From NCBI RefSeq assembly GCF_004363775.1, contig NZ_SNZE01000010.1:28451-92450 (forward strand): a DNA stretch of 64,000 nucleotides. Direction: 5' to 3'. A program made the translations under genes and the position numbers. Shown in pieces: positions 19,509-27,674 of the stretch. The notes below the pieces were generated by a model. The model was not told the origin of the DNA and ran no database searches. It saw only the letters and a list, made by a program, of their open reading frames with translations. Positions within the stretch are counted from its first letter, which is position 1, and the number at the start of each line of letters is the position of its first letter. Origin of the DNA: Hydromonas duriensis. GTDB taxonomy: Bacteria > Pseudomonadota > Gammaproteobacteria > Burkholderiales > Burkholderiaceae.

Positions 19509-21290
19509 TTGAAAAAAGTGATGCCATTTAAAATATGGAGTTCATTTCTCAGTGAGCAAGACCGCGTTTTGTATGAACAAAACGTGCGTCTTCTTCTGCG
19601 CAACTTGCCTTTGTTTACATTGGCCAATTTTCTCGGGTACATTATTTGTACCCTTGTTTTTGTTAATGCGTTTTCTCTGGGTTTGCACCTGATTTTTGGT
19701 ATCTCAATGTTACTGGGTTCGATTACGATATTCGTAGTTATTCCAAATCGAGAAACTCTGTTTACAGAGGACCGCGAGCGCGGGGTTCGTCGTCTTGTTT
19801 TGGCGTATATCTTGGTCATTGCGTGGTGGGCGGTTTACTTCTCCACGGCTATGAAATACGCGGATGTGTTGCGGATGCAGCAATTTTCAGCCTTGATTAC
19901 TATGCTCTCGAGTATTGCGGTGATTTTGGTTGGACGTTTTACGCGTCTGTTTACTTTGTGTTTTTGCGTTGCTGTGGCGTATATTGTGTATCGCTATCTC
20001 AACATGCATGATGAATCTTTTCGTTTCTTGGCTGTTCAGATTTTATTGACGGCACTGGCACAACTGTATTTTCTAAGAACGTTGAATGAGCAAATTGCCA
20101 TTGCGTTGTATGTCAAAGATGAAAACAGTGGTTTGGTTGAGGCTTTGCAAAATAAGAACGAAGCCCTTGAGCAAGCCAACTACTCTCAATCACGCTATTT
20201 GTCGGCGGCCAGTCATGACTTGCGCCAGCCATTACACGCTTTAGCGTTGCTGGCAAATGATGCGCAAAGAAAAAACACCAATCTTCAGTTGAGCGAAACT
20301 TTGCAAAAAATGGAGCAAGCAATTGACTCTCTAAGTCTCTCTTTTAATGCAATGCTGAATTTGTCGCGCTTAGATGCAGGTGTGGTTAAACCACAGTTCA
20401 CGCGCTTCCCAATCCAGCGTCTTTTTACCCGCTTAATGGTTGAGTATGCGGACATGGCCCAGCAAAAAAACCTTAGTTTTAAAATTCATCCATCTCAAGC
20501 ATGGGTGCTTTCTGATGAAGGCATGTTGTACAGCATTTTAGGAAATTTCGTCAGCAATGCGCTGCGCTACACTGACAAAGGTGGCGTATTGATTGGTGTG
20601 CGCCATGATGCGGGGCAAGCATTAAAAATCATGGTGTATGACACGGGGTCTGGGGTGCCCTCTGAAAAGGCGAAACAAATTTTCCAAGAATATCAAAGGC
20701 TCGAGGCTGCAGAGCAGCGTGTTAAAGGTGGCGTCGGGCTTGGGTTGGCTATTTCTGAGCGTATGGCGCGACTGTTGGGCGCACGGTTACTGGTTAAATC
20801 AATACCTGAGCAAGGTAGTTGTTTCGGATTGATGGTGCCGAAAGTGTTGGCGCAAGAAGATGTTTTGGCCGACTCCGCACCGATTCAAGATGTTTTGGCG
20901 GGTAAGCGAGTGGCTATTATTGATGATGATGAAATGGCGCTGGAAAGCCTGAATGAGCTTTTAAGCAGTTGGGGTATGGAGGTGTCTATTATTTTATCAT
21001 CGGACATGTTGGTTGAATCGATTGCTGAAGAGGGTGATTTTGACCTTGTGATTTCAGATTATCACTTGGGCATGGCTCACGAAACAGGCTTAGATATTTT
21101 GGCTGAAGCCCAAAAAATTCAAAAAATACCGCCTCGACGGTTGCTGATGACTGGAGATACGCGCACCGAGCTGGCGGCTGAGGCGCAAACGCTGGGTGTA
21201 AGCGTATGGTACAAACCTTTACGCCCCGTTCGTTTTCGTGCTTATTTGAATACCATGCTCAATAGGACGGGTGAAACGATTGACATTTAA
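19509..21290 (+). CDS. Hybrid sensor histidine kinase with C-terminal receiver domain
   Basis: A membrane-bound kinase of up to 593 residues. The first ~200 residues contain about five to six hydrophobic spans (for example LFTLANFLGYIICTLVFVNA) and no recognisable extracytoplasmic sensor domain. A coiled linker leads to the H-box SAASHDLRQPLHALALLAND with His236, then an HATPase domain (ILGNFVSNALRYTDKG, YDTGSGVP, GVGLGLAISERMARLLGA). From residue ~465 a receiver domain (VAIIDDDEMALESLNELL) carries Asp517 in ISDYHLG and a conserved Lys in WYKPL. The frame opens with TTG at 19509; ATG at 19521 is an alternative, with no clear ribosome-binding site for either. The receiver suggests a multi-step relay with the adjacent regulator. 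Confidence 0.9.
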   Translation: MKKVMPFKIWSSFLSEQDRVLYEQNVRLLLRNLPLFTLANFLGYIICTLVFVNAFSLGLHLIFGISMLLGSITIFVVIPNRETLFTEDRERGVRRLVLAYILVIAWWAVYFSTAMKYADVLRMQQFSALITMLSSIAVILVGRFTRLFTLCFCVAVAYIVYRYLNMHDESFRFLAVQILLTALAQLYFLRTLNEQIAIALYVKDENSGLVEALQNKNEALEQANYSQSRYLSAASHDLRQPLHALALLANDAQRKNTNLQLSETLQKMEQAIDSLSLSFNAMLNLSRLDAGVVKPQFTRFPIQRLFTRLMVEYADMAQQKNLSFKIHPSQAWVLSDEGMLYSILGNFVSNALRYTDKGGVLIGVRHDAGQALKIMVYDTGSGVPSEKAKQIFQEYQRLEAAEQRVKGGVGLGLAISERMARLLGARLLVKSIPEQGSCFGLMVPKVLAQEDVLADSAPIQDVLAGKRVAIIDDDEMALESLNELLSSWGMEVSIILSSDMLVESIAEEGDFDLVISDYHLGMAHETGLDILAEAQKIQKIPPRRLLMTGDTRTELAAEAQTLGVSVWYKPLRPVRFRAYLNTMLNRTGETIDI

Positions 21291-21372
21291 ATGTCTATAA
21301 TTCAGATGCCCGCAGTCTAATGGTCGCGTTATAATAAGCATATCTATTTTTAAAAACACAAAAGGACAAGAT

Positions 21373-23226
21373 ATGTGCGGAATTGTAGCAGCGGTCGGCA
21401 GCAATAATATCATTCCATTACTTATTGATGGACTCAAAAAACTCGAATATCGTGGCTATGACTCAACGGGTGTTGGTTATTTGACAGCCAATCATGAAGT
21501 GGCTGCGGAACGCTCCTTGGAGCGCGTTGCGCAACTTGAAGCGCAAATCAATACAAAACAATTAGCAGCACAAGTGGGGGTGGCGCACACCCGCTGGGCC
21601 ACTCATGGTGCGCCCGCTTTGCGCAACGCACATCCGATGGTGAGTAATAGCAAAGGCGTGAGCTTATGCTTGGTGCACAACGGCATCATTGAAAACCATG
21701 ATGAAATACGCACTGAGTTGCTTGAGGCAGGCTACACCTTCACATCAGAAACAGACACTGAGGTCATGACGCATTTGATTCATCAGTACTGTGTCAGTGG
21801 TCTTGATTTGTATGAGGCGGTCTATCAGGCGAGTAAACGACTGAAAGGTTTGTATGCCATTGCGGTCATGCGAGCGGAAGAGCCACATCATATTGTGGGT
21901 GCGCGTCATGGTGCGCCATTGTTGATTGGTGTGGGTGAGCGAGGCAACTACTTGGCCTCTGATACCTCTGCGCTGTTGTCAGAAACACGACAAGTGGTTT
22001 ATCTCGAAGACGGTGACGTGGTTGAAATTTGTTTAGACGCATACCGCATTCGCACGGCTGATGGCTCTTTTGTTGAGCGCGATGTGCATGAAAGCGAGCT
22101 GTCTGCGGATGCGGTCAGCTTGGGCTTGTATTCGCATTACATGCAAAAAGAAACCTTTGAGCAACCTGAAGTGGTTGCTAATACACTTCAGATGGTCAGC
22201 GGCGCGCAATCAATTAGCCCATTATTATTTGGCACACAAGCCGATGATGTGTTCCGCAATACGCAAAACATCCTTATCCTTGCCTGCGGTACAAGTTATC
22301 ACGCGGCAATGGTTGCTCGATATTGGATTGAAGAAGTCGCGCACATTCCTGTTAATGTTGAAATAGCCTCCGAGTACCGTTACCGCACCAGCGTACCGTT
22401 GCCGAACACCCTCATCATCACCTTGTCGCAATCAGGCGAGACGGCTGATACCATCGCGGCATTGCAACATGCCAAAAATGTCCACAACGGCTTGGCCGCA
22501 ACAACGTTGTCCATTTGCAATGTCCCCGAATCGGCTTTGATTCGCCAAAGTCAATTGCGGTTTTTAACACGTGCGGGCCCAGAAATTGGCGTTGCTTCTA
22601 CCAAAGCATTTACCACTCAGTTAAGTGCTTTATTTGTGCTGACCTTGGTTTTAGCCAAAATCAAAGGCAGCTTGTCAGTGGCGAAAGAGGAAGAGTACCT
22701 CAATCAGTTGCGCCACTTACCCGCAGCAATGGCGCAGGTTTTGTTGCTGGAACCACAAATTATTGAATGGGCAAAATCCTTTGTCGATAAACAGCACGCT
22801 TTGTTCTTAGGGCGCGGCATCCATTGGCCGATTGCTATGGAAGGCGCGCTTAAATTAAAAGAAATTACCTACATTCACGCTGAAAGTTACGCTGCGGGCG
22901 AACTAAAGCATGGCCCGTTGGCTTTGGTTGATGAGCGCATGCCTGTGATTGCGATTGCCCCCAACGACACATTGATTGAGAAACTCAAATCGAATTTGCA
23001 AGAGGTGCGTGCTCGATCGGGCGAGTTGTATATTTTTGCCGATCGAGACACGTTTATTGAGCCTGCCGAAGGCGTTCATGTGATTAATTTACCTGACCAT
23101 GCGGGCTTTTTGTCGCCGATTTTACACACGTTGCCTTTGCAATTGTTGGCTTATCATACGGCTGTGGCGCGTGGTACGGATGTTGACAAACCGCGCAACT
23201 TAGCCAAGTCGGTGACGGTCGAATGA
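21373..23226 (+). CDS. glmS: Glutamine-fructose-6-phosphate aminotransferase (isomerizing)
   Basis: Converts fructose-6-phosphate and glutamine to glucosamine-6-phosphate, the entry step to UDP-GlcNAc. The nucleophile is Cys2 after Met removal (MCGIVAAVG), followed by the glutaminase domain (YRGYDSTGVGYL, HTRWATHGAP, HNGIIENHDE). Two SIS domains follow (LACGTSYHAAMVARYWIEE, LSQSGETADTIAAL, LGRGIHWPIAMEGALKLKE), and the C-terminus ends RNLAKSVTVE as expected. At 617 residues it is slightly longer than E. coli GlmS. No glmS ribozyme is visible in the short leader, as expected outside Firmicutes. Confidence 0.97.
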   Translation: MCGIVAAVGSNNIIPLLIDGLKKLEYRGYDSTGVGYLTANHEVAAERSLERVAQLEAQINTKQLAAQVGVAHTRWATHGAPALRNAHPMVSNSKGVSLCLVHNGIIENHDEIRTELLEAGYTFTSETDTEVMTHLIHQYCVSGLDLYEAVYQASKRLKGLYAIAVMRAEEPHHIVGARHGAPLLIGVGERGNYLASDTSALLSETRQVVYLEDGDVVEICLDAYRIRTADGSFVERDVHESELSADAVSLGLYSHYMQKETFEQPEVVANTLQMVSGAQSISPLLFGTQADDVFRNTQNILILACGTSYHAAMVARYWIEEVAHIPVNVEIASEYRYRTSVPLPNTLIITLSQSGETADTIAALQHAKNVHNGLAATTLSICNVPESALIRQSQLRFLTRAGPEIGVASTKAFTTQLSALFVLTLVLAKIKGSLSVAKEEEYLNQLRHLPAAMAQVLLLEPQIIEWAKSFVDKQHALFLGRGIHWPIAMEGALKLKEITYIHAESYAAGELKHGPLALVDERMPVIAIAPNDTLIEKLKSNLQEVRARSGELYIFADRDTFIEPAEGVHVINLPDHAGFLSPILHTLPLQLLAYHTAVARGTDVDKPRNLAKSVTVE

Positions 23227-23241
23227 CGAAAGGGTATTCAA

Positions 23242-23556
23242 ATGGTTAAATTCTCTACATGGGTTGTCCTTACTTTTATTGCTATTATTTTGTTGTGGAC
23301 GGTTTTAGGCGACATCACCCCTGTGACATTTGGTTTGGCAGATGAAATTCCACAAAAATGGATTGCATCAATATTCTTTATTTTGGGTATTTCTTTGGGC
23401 TGGTTGCTGATGTTGCCAAAAAATTTGGCTTTACGTTGGACTGGGCGTCAATTGCGCAAAGAGATTGAGCAACAAAAATTGGCTTTTGAACGAGCGAATG
23501 CCGTGTCTGCTCCGCAAAGAGATACGGCGATTGATATGCCACCACTGACAATGTAA
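23242..23556 (+). CDS. lapA: LapA-domain inner membrane protein
   Basis: A 104-residue protein with two membrane spans (VVLTFIAIILLWTVLGDI and IASIFFILGISLGWLLMLP) and a short basic coiled tail (GRQLRKEIEQQKLAFERA). Size, topology and position before lapB match LapA (YciS), which works with LapB in assembling lipopolysaccharide synthesis and FtsH-dependent LpxC turnover. It begins 15 bases after glmS. Confidence 0.85.
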   Translation: MVKFSTWVVLTFIAIILLWTVLGDITPVTFGLADEIPQKWIASIFFILGISLGWLLMLPKNLALRWTGRQLRKEIEQQKLAFERANAVSAPQRDTAIDMPPLTM

Positions 23557-23562
23557 ATTCTC

Positions 23563-23590
23563 TGGGAAAAGTGAAAACAAACTTTTCCCA
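23563..23590 (+). terminator. Strong hairpin between lapA and lapB
   Basis: TGGGAAAAGT pairs perfectly with ACTTTTCCCA over 10 bases around GAAAACAA, seven bases after the lapA stop. A long T run is missing, so it may be an attenuator, a processing site or a weak terminator. Confidence 0.5.
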
Positions 23591-23718
23591 TCGTTAATTG
23601 CAACAATTGTCACCATAAGCTTTGTATTTAAAATTAAAAAAAATCAGTAGAGGTCATATTTTGTATTGTTTGATTCATCACGCCCACTCAACGGGTTTTG
23701 CGCATACTTTGAGGTCAT

Positions 23719-24918
23719 ATGGATATTGAAGTGTGGTGGCTTTTGGCTTTGCCTCTTTTTTTTGGACTGGGCTGGTTTGCTGCGCGTGCTGAGTCGCGTC
23801 GGCAGATTGCTGAGACCAAGGTTTTGCCTCAATCGTATTTTAAGGGCTTAAACCATCTGCTGAACGAGGAACCCGATCAAGCCATTGATGCCCTGATTGA
23901 TGTCGCGCGTGTTGACACGGGGACGATTGATTTGTACTTCGCATTAGGTAATTTGTTTGGTCAACAAGGCGAAGTCGAGCGCTCAATTCGGGTGTATCAA
24001 AGCTTACTTGAACGACCCGACTTGCCCGAGACCGCCGCACAGAATGCATGGTCAAAACTCGGAGAAGCTTTTTTAAAAGGCGGGTTATTTGACCGAGCAG
24101 AAGATGCATTCAAACAATTGCTCAATGGGCCGTTGCACACCCACGCTCAGACACAGTTGCTTTATATTTATCAGTCGCAACAAGAATGGATGCAAGCGAT
24201 TGAGATTGCTCAGAGCATGAGTTCAGCCGAAAGCACCACGATTGCATTAACGCATTTTCATTGCGAGTTAGCCGTGCAAGACATGCAGAAAAAAAACTGG
24301 CTCGGTGCTGAGCGAGCGATTGATGCCGCTTTAACCCTACGCCCATCGAGCATAAGGGCGAATATCCTAAAAGGACGCTGGTATGCGCAGCAACAGCGCA
24401 CCGATGAAGCACTGGCCGTTTGGCAGCAATTGGCGCAAGCGCAGCCGAAGGCCGTACCCTTGATGGTCAACGATGTCATGACCGTATTTGAGCTACGAGA
24501 CCAAGCGCAGCAAGGCATCGACTTATTGTATGACAGCGTCATGCAAACGGGTTCGCTGGATGTGTTGAATGCTTGGTTGTCTGCGCAAGACAAGCACGGT
24601 AAGTCCTCACAAACTTTAGAAAAGCTGGAACAAATTTTTAATAAACATCCGTCTCTCAATGCGTTGGATAAGCTGTTAAGCAAACGTTTGAGCCTATCCA
24701 ATCAGCACCCTGCCCAGCGCGAGTCCGCCATTATTCAACAACTCATTAAAAAACAGGTACAACGTTTATCGAAATACCGTTGTGAACACTGTGGCTTTGA
24801 AGCGGTACACTACTACTGGCAATGCCCCGCATGCACGCGGTGGGAAAGTTATCCACCTCAACGGCTAGAAGAGCTGACGCAGGCTCAACGTTCACGCGGA
24901 CAAGTGAACGGTTATTAA
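23719..24918 (+). CDS. lapB: Lipopolysaccharide assembly protein LapB (TPR and rubredoxin-like metal domain)
   Basis: A 399-residue inner-membrane-anchored protein. An N-terminal span (WWLLALPLFFGLGWFAAR) is followed by TPR repeats through about residue 340 (for example IDLYFALGNLFGQQGEVERS) and a C-terminal rubredoxin-type metal site CEHCGF...CPACTRWES with two Cys-x2-Cys pairs. This order is specific to LapB/YciM, which couples lipopolysaccharide synthesis to FtsH degradation of LpxC. The start agrees with MDIEVWWLLALP, with AGGTCAT weakly complementary to the ribosome just upstream. Confidence 0.95.
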   Translation: MDIEVWWLLALPLFFGLGWFAARAESRRQIAETKVLPQSYFKGLNHLLNEEPDQAIDALIDVARVDTGTIDLYFALGNLFGQQGEVERSIRVYQSLLERPDLPETAAQNAWSKLGEAFLKGGLFDRAEDAFKQLLNGPLHTHAQTQLLYIYQSQQEWMQAIEIAQSMSSAESTTIALTHFHCELAVQDMQKKNWLGAERAIDAALTLRPSSIRANILKGRWYAQQQRTDEALAVWQQLAQAQPKAVPLMVNDVMTVFELRDQAQQGIDLLYDSVMQTGSLDVLNAWLSAQDKHGKSSQTLEKLEQIFNKHPSLNALDKLLSKRLSLSNQHPAQRESAIIQQLIKKQVQRLSKYRCEHCGFEAVHYYWQCPACTRWESYPPQRLEELTQAQRSRGQVNGY

Positions 24919-24931
24919 TTATTAATCATAG

Positions 24932-24966
24932 ACCCAAAAAAGAGTAACTGCTTTTTTGGGTTTTTT
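24932..24966 (+). terminator. Intrinsic terminator after lapB
   Basis: ACCCAAAAAAG pairs perfectly with CTTTTTTGGGT across an AGTAACTG loop, followed by a run of T. Confidence 0.9.
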
Positions 24967-24986
24967 CATGTTGATAAGGGAGGCGT

Positions 24987-25274
24987 ATGCGTTTTTCAAT
25001 GTTAAAACGAATGGTTGTCGTGCTTGGTCTTTGCTTAAGTGTGACGGCACAAGCTGTGGACATTAATGTGGGGACACAATTTCAATTGGAAGCCATACGA
25101 GGCATTGGACCAAAAATGGCAGAGCGCATCATCAACGAGCGCAACGAACGCGGTTTATTCAAAAGCTGGGATGATTTCAGCGCTCGTGTGAAAGGCGTGG
25201 GCGATAAAAAACTTCAAACCATGCAGGCGGATGGTTTGACGCTCACTGCTGATGTGACTGCCAATCCTAAATAG
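24987..25274 (+). CDS. ComEA-like helix-hairpin-helix protein
   Basis: A 95-residue exported protein. A signal peptide ends around VTAQA near residue 23, and the mature part carries a helix-hairpin-helix DNA-binding motif (LEAIRGIGPKMAERIINER) and a second one (FSARVKGVGDKKLQTM). This is the ComEA architecture, used to pull DNA through the periplasm during natural transformation. Only the short form is present, as in Neisseria and many betaproteobacteria. No other competence gene is adjacent, so competence is inferred from family only. Confidence 0.85.
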   Translation: MRFSMLKRMVVVLGLCLSVTAQAVDINVGTQFQLEAIRGIGPKMAERIINERNERGLFKSWDDFSARVKGVGDKKLQTMQADGLTLTADVTANPK

Positions 25275-25352
25275 TAAAGTGAGTGGTTGAGGGTGTATTG
25301 TGTATGCGATAAGTATTTTTGACGTTGATTTGCTTTGATGCTTGGTCAGCGG

Positions 25353-26276
25353 TCAAATATTTAAATACATTATCAACGATTCAGCATTCTCAAAAACATG
25401 CAGCTCTTTCATTGACCGCAGCCAGGTCAATTGCCGTTTGGCGAGTTGGCGGGTGGCGGCTTGGCCTTTTTCAATCAATTCATCCAAGCCGTATTCGCCA
25501 TCTAAATGTGCCCATGCTTGGCGGTAACCGACACAGCGCATGGAGGTCATATTTGGATTTAAATCGCCACGTGCGCGTAAGGTGTGCATTTCATCTAAGA
25601 AGCCATGCGCCAACATCTGAGTAAAGCGGGCGTTGATGCGTTCGTGCAAGAGGGCGCGGGGTTCGGGAATCAATGCAGTCAAAATGGGTGTGAATGGTAA
25701 ATCAGCCTTGTTGTCGCCTTGTTCGGCGATAACGGCGGACATCGGCCGACCTGTTAAATGATAAATTTCGAGGGCGCGTGAAATGCGTTGCGCGTCGTTT
25801 GGAAAGAGGCGGGCGGCGGTGATGGCGTCAATTTGTGCCAATTCGTCGTGCAGGGCAGGCCAGCCGATGGCGGCGGCGCGTTGGTCGATGTGCTGGCGAA
25901 ATGCCGCGTCTGCGCTGGGCAGTTGGGTCAGTGGCTCAAGCAGTGCTTTGACGTACAGCATCGTGCCGCCGACCAGCACGGGAACTCGCCCGCGTGCGTC
26001 AATCTCTTGAATGAGGCGCGAAGCGTCTTGTGCGAATTGTGCGGCGGAGTAGGCTTCAGTGGGCTCAATGATGTCGATGAGGTGATGCGGTGCGCATGCT
26101 TGTTCAGTAGCGCTTGGTTTGGCGGTGCCAATGTTCATGCCTTTAAAAACCAGAGCCGAATCGACGCTGATAATCTCGATGGGCATGAGGCGTGCCAACT
26201 CTAAAGCGGCGGCTGTTTTGCCTGAAGCGGTCGGGCCTAGAATGAACAAAGCTTTGGGTTGAGTGGACGTGGACAT
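25353..26276 (-). CDS. miaA: tRNA dimethylallyltransferase
   Basis: Adds dimethylallyl to A37 of tRNAs reading U-starting codons. The P-loop is [16 protein letters not shown], followed by [39 protein letters not shown] and [17 protein letters not shown], all MiaA signatures; the length of 307 residues is normal. The usual DSxQVY is here DSALVF, a conservative departure. Convergent with the comEA-like gene and upstream of the MFS gene's stop on the same strand. Confidence 0.95.
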   Translation of the reverse strand: MSTSTQPKALFILGPTASGKTAAALELARLMPIEIISVDSALVFKGMNIGTAKPSATEQACAPHHLIDIIEPTEAYSAAQFAQDASRLIQEIDARGRVPVLVGGTMLYVKALLEPLTQLPSADAAFRQHIDQRAAAIGWPALHDELAQIDAITAARLFPNDAQRISRALEIYHLTGRPMSAVIAEQGDNKADLPFTPILTALIPEPRALLHERINARFTQMLAHGFLDEMHTLRARGDLNPNMTSMRCVGYRQAWAHLDGEYGLDELIEKGQAATRQLAKRQLTWLRSMKELHVFENAESLIMYLNI

Positions 26277-26323
26277 TTTATCTGGCGTGGTTGAGGTTTA
26301 AACGGGGTTTGAGAAAGCTAAGG

Positions 26324-27526
26324 TTAGCGAGCAGTTGTCTTTTGCAAGTGCATGAGCAACCATGCAAACGACAAAGCCGCAGTGGCGATAAATAAACCCA
26401 GTGCGCCAAAATGCACGTTCAGCCACGCGCCGCCTGCCGCTCCCGCAAATAAGCCCAAGGCTTGAACGGTGTTGTACACGCCTGCCGCCGCACCTTTGGT
26501 GCTTGGGTGGGTGAGCTTAGACAGTAACGAAGGTTGTGTGGCTTCGAGGACGTTGAAGCCGATGAAGAAAAGCAATAAAGCCAATGCAACGCCGATAAGT
26601 TCGCCAATGTTCGCCGCCAAGCCCAGTTGTGCAACGCCGACCAGTACAATAGACAACGCCATAATGATGTGCATTTTGCCGTATTTTTCAGCGCGAATAA
26701 TTAACGGAATCATGATGCCCATGCTGATGAGAATGACGGCGAAATACAACCACGCGCTGTTGCTGTGGCTCATGTTCAAATCACTTAAACGCTGGGGTAA
26801 AACCACCCACATGGCCATTTGCACCGCGTGCAAAACAAACACACCGATGTTCAGTCGCCATTGTTTAGCATCGGTTAGTACTGTTTTTAGGCTGTCGCGA
26901 CCATTGATGGGCGTATTTTTTTGTGCAAAAGGGATGCTCAATACCAAGCCGATGGCGATGAGGGCGAGCGTGGCGATGAGGATGAAAATGCCAAACATGC
27001 CGATATATTCAAATAAAACAGGCGCAACAATGAGCGAAGCTGCGAAGGTCAGCGCGATGCTCATGCCAATCATGGCCATGGCCCGTGTGCGCACCTCATC
27101 ACGGGTGGTATCGCCGACCATAGCGACCACCACGCTGCTGATGGCACCCGCGCCTTGTAAGGCGCGCGCGCAGGTTAGGCTGAACACATTGTCGGCATAC
27201 GCGGCCCAAAGCGCACCAGCGGCAAACATTAACAAGCCCAATGTGATGACGCGTTTACGCCCCCAGATGTCTGACGCCATGCCGTAGGGAATGTACAACA
27301 CTGCTTGGGTTAAGCCATATGCGCCCATCGCCCAACCTGCGGCAATGGCGCTGGTATGGGGGCTATTGATGTCTAAAAAAGGAAACGGCCCCAGTGGTAA
27401 ACCGCTGGCGTAAGGTATGAATATCGGTAAAACCACAAATAAACCAAACATGCGCAAGGCAAAAACCAATGCGAGGCGAGTGCTGATGCTGCGCTCAATG
27501 GGGGATAAAACGGCGTTTGTAGACAT
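26324..27526 (-). CDS. MFS transporter (YajR-like drug/metabolite efflux family)
   Basis: A 400-residue, 12-span inner membrane transporter. MFS motif A appears as YGMASDIWGRKRVITLG between the second and third spans, preceded by GAYGLTQAVLYIP. ARALQGAGAISSVVVAMVGD resembles motif C-type sequence of exporters. The start at 27526 (MSTNAVLSPIERSISTRLAL) is preferred to 27586 because upstream residues lack similarity and are charged/cysteine-containing. Divergent from uvrA, an arrangement common in betaproteobacteria. The substrate cannot be inferred. Confidence 0.88.
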   Translation of the reverse strand: MSTNAVLSPIERSISTRLALVFALRMFGLFVVLPIFIPYASGLPLGPFPFLDINSPHTSAIAAGWAMGAYGLTQAVLYIPYGMASDIWGRKRVITLGLLMFAAGALWAAYADNVFSLTCARALQGAGAISSVVVAMVGDTTRDEVRTRAMAMIGMSIALTFAASLIVAPVLFEYIGMFGIFILIATLALIAIGLVLSIPFAQKNTPINGRDSLKTVLTDAKQWRLNIGVFVLHAVQMAMWVVLPQRLSDLNMSHSNSAWLYFAVILISMGIMIPLIIRAEKYGKMHIIMALSIVLVGVAQLGLAANIGELIGVALALLLFFIGFNVLEATQPSLLSKLTHPSTKGAAAGVYNTVQALGLFAGAAGGAWLNVHFGALGLFIATAALSFAWLLMHLQKTTAR

Positions 27527-27674
27527 TGTGAGTGAAAAAATAAGACGGGAGTAAACACTGCATGCGCCGCGTTCAACGTGGCACATCCCTGTAAAAAACG
27601 TTATAGTAACAGGTTTGTTGCGTTTGCTTTATGTTCAGTTGTTCGGCGCGACCGTTTCGTTTTTTGGGATACCC

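Noticed and set aside
21291..21372. glmS ribozyme
   Set aside because: Leader is only 82 bases and lacks the conserved core; the ribozyme is typical of Firmicutes.
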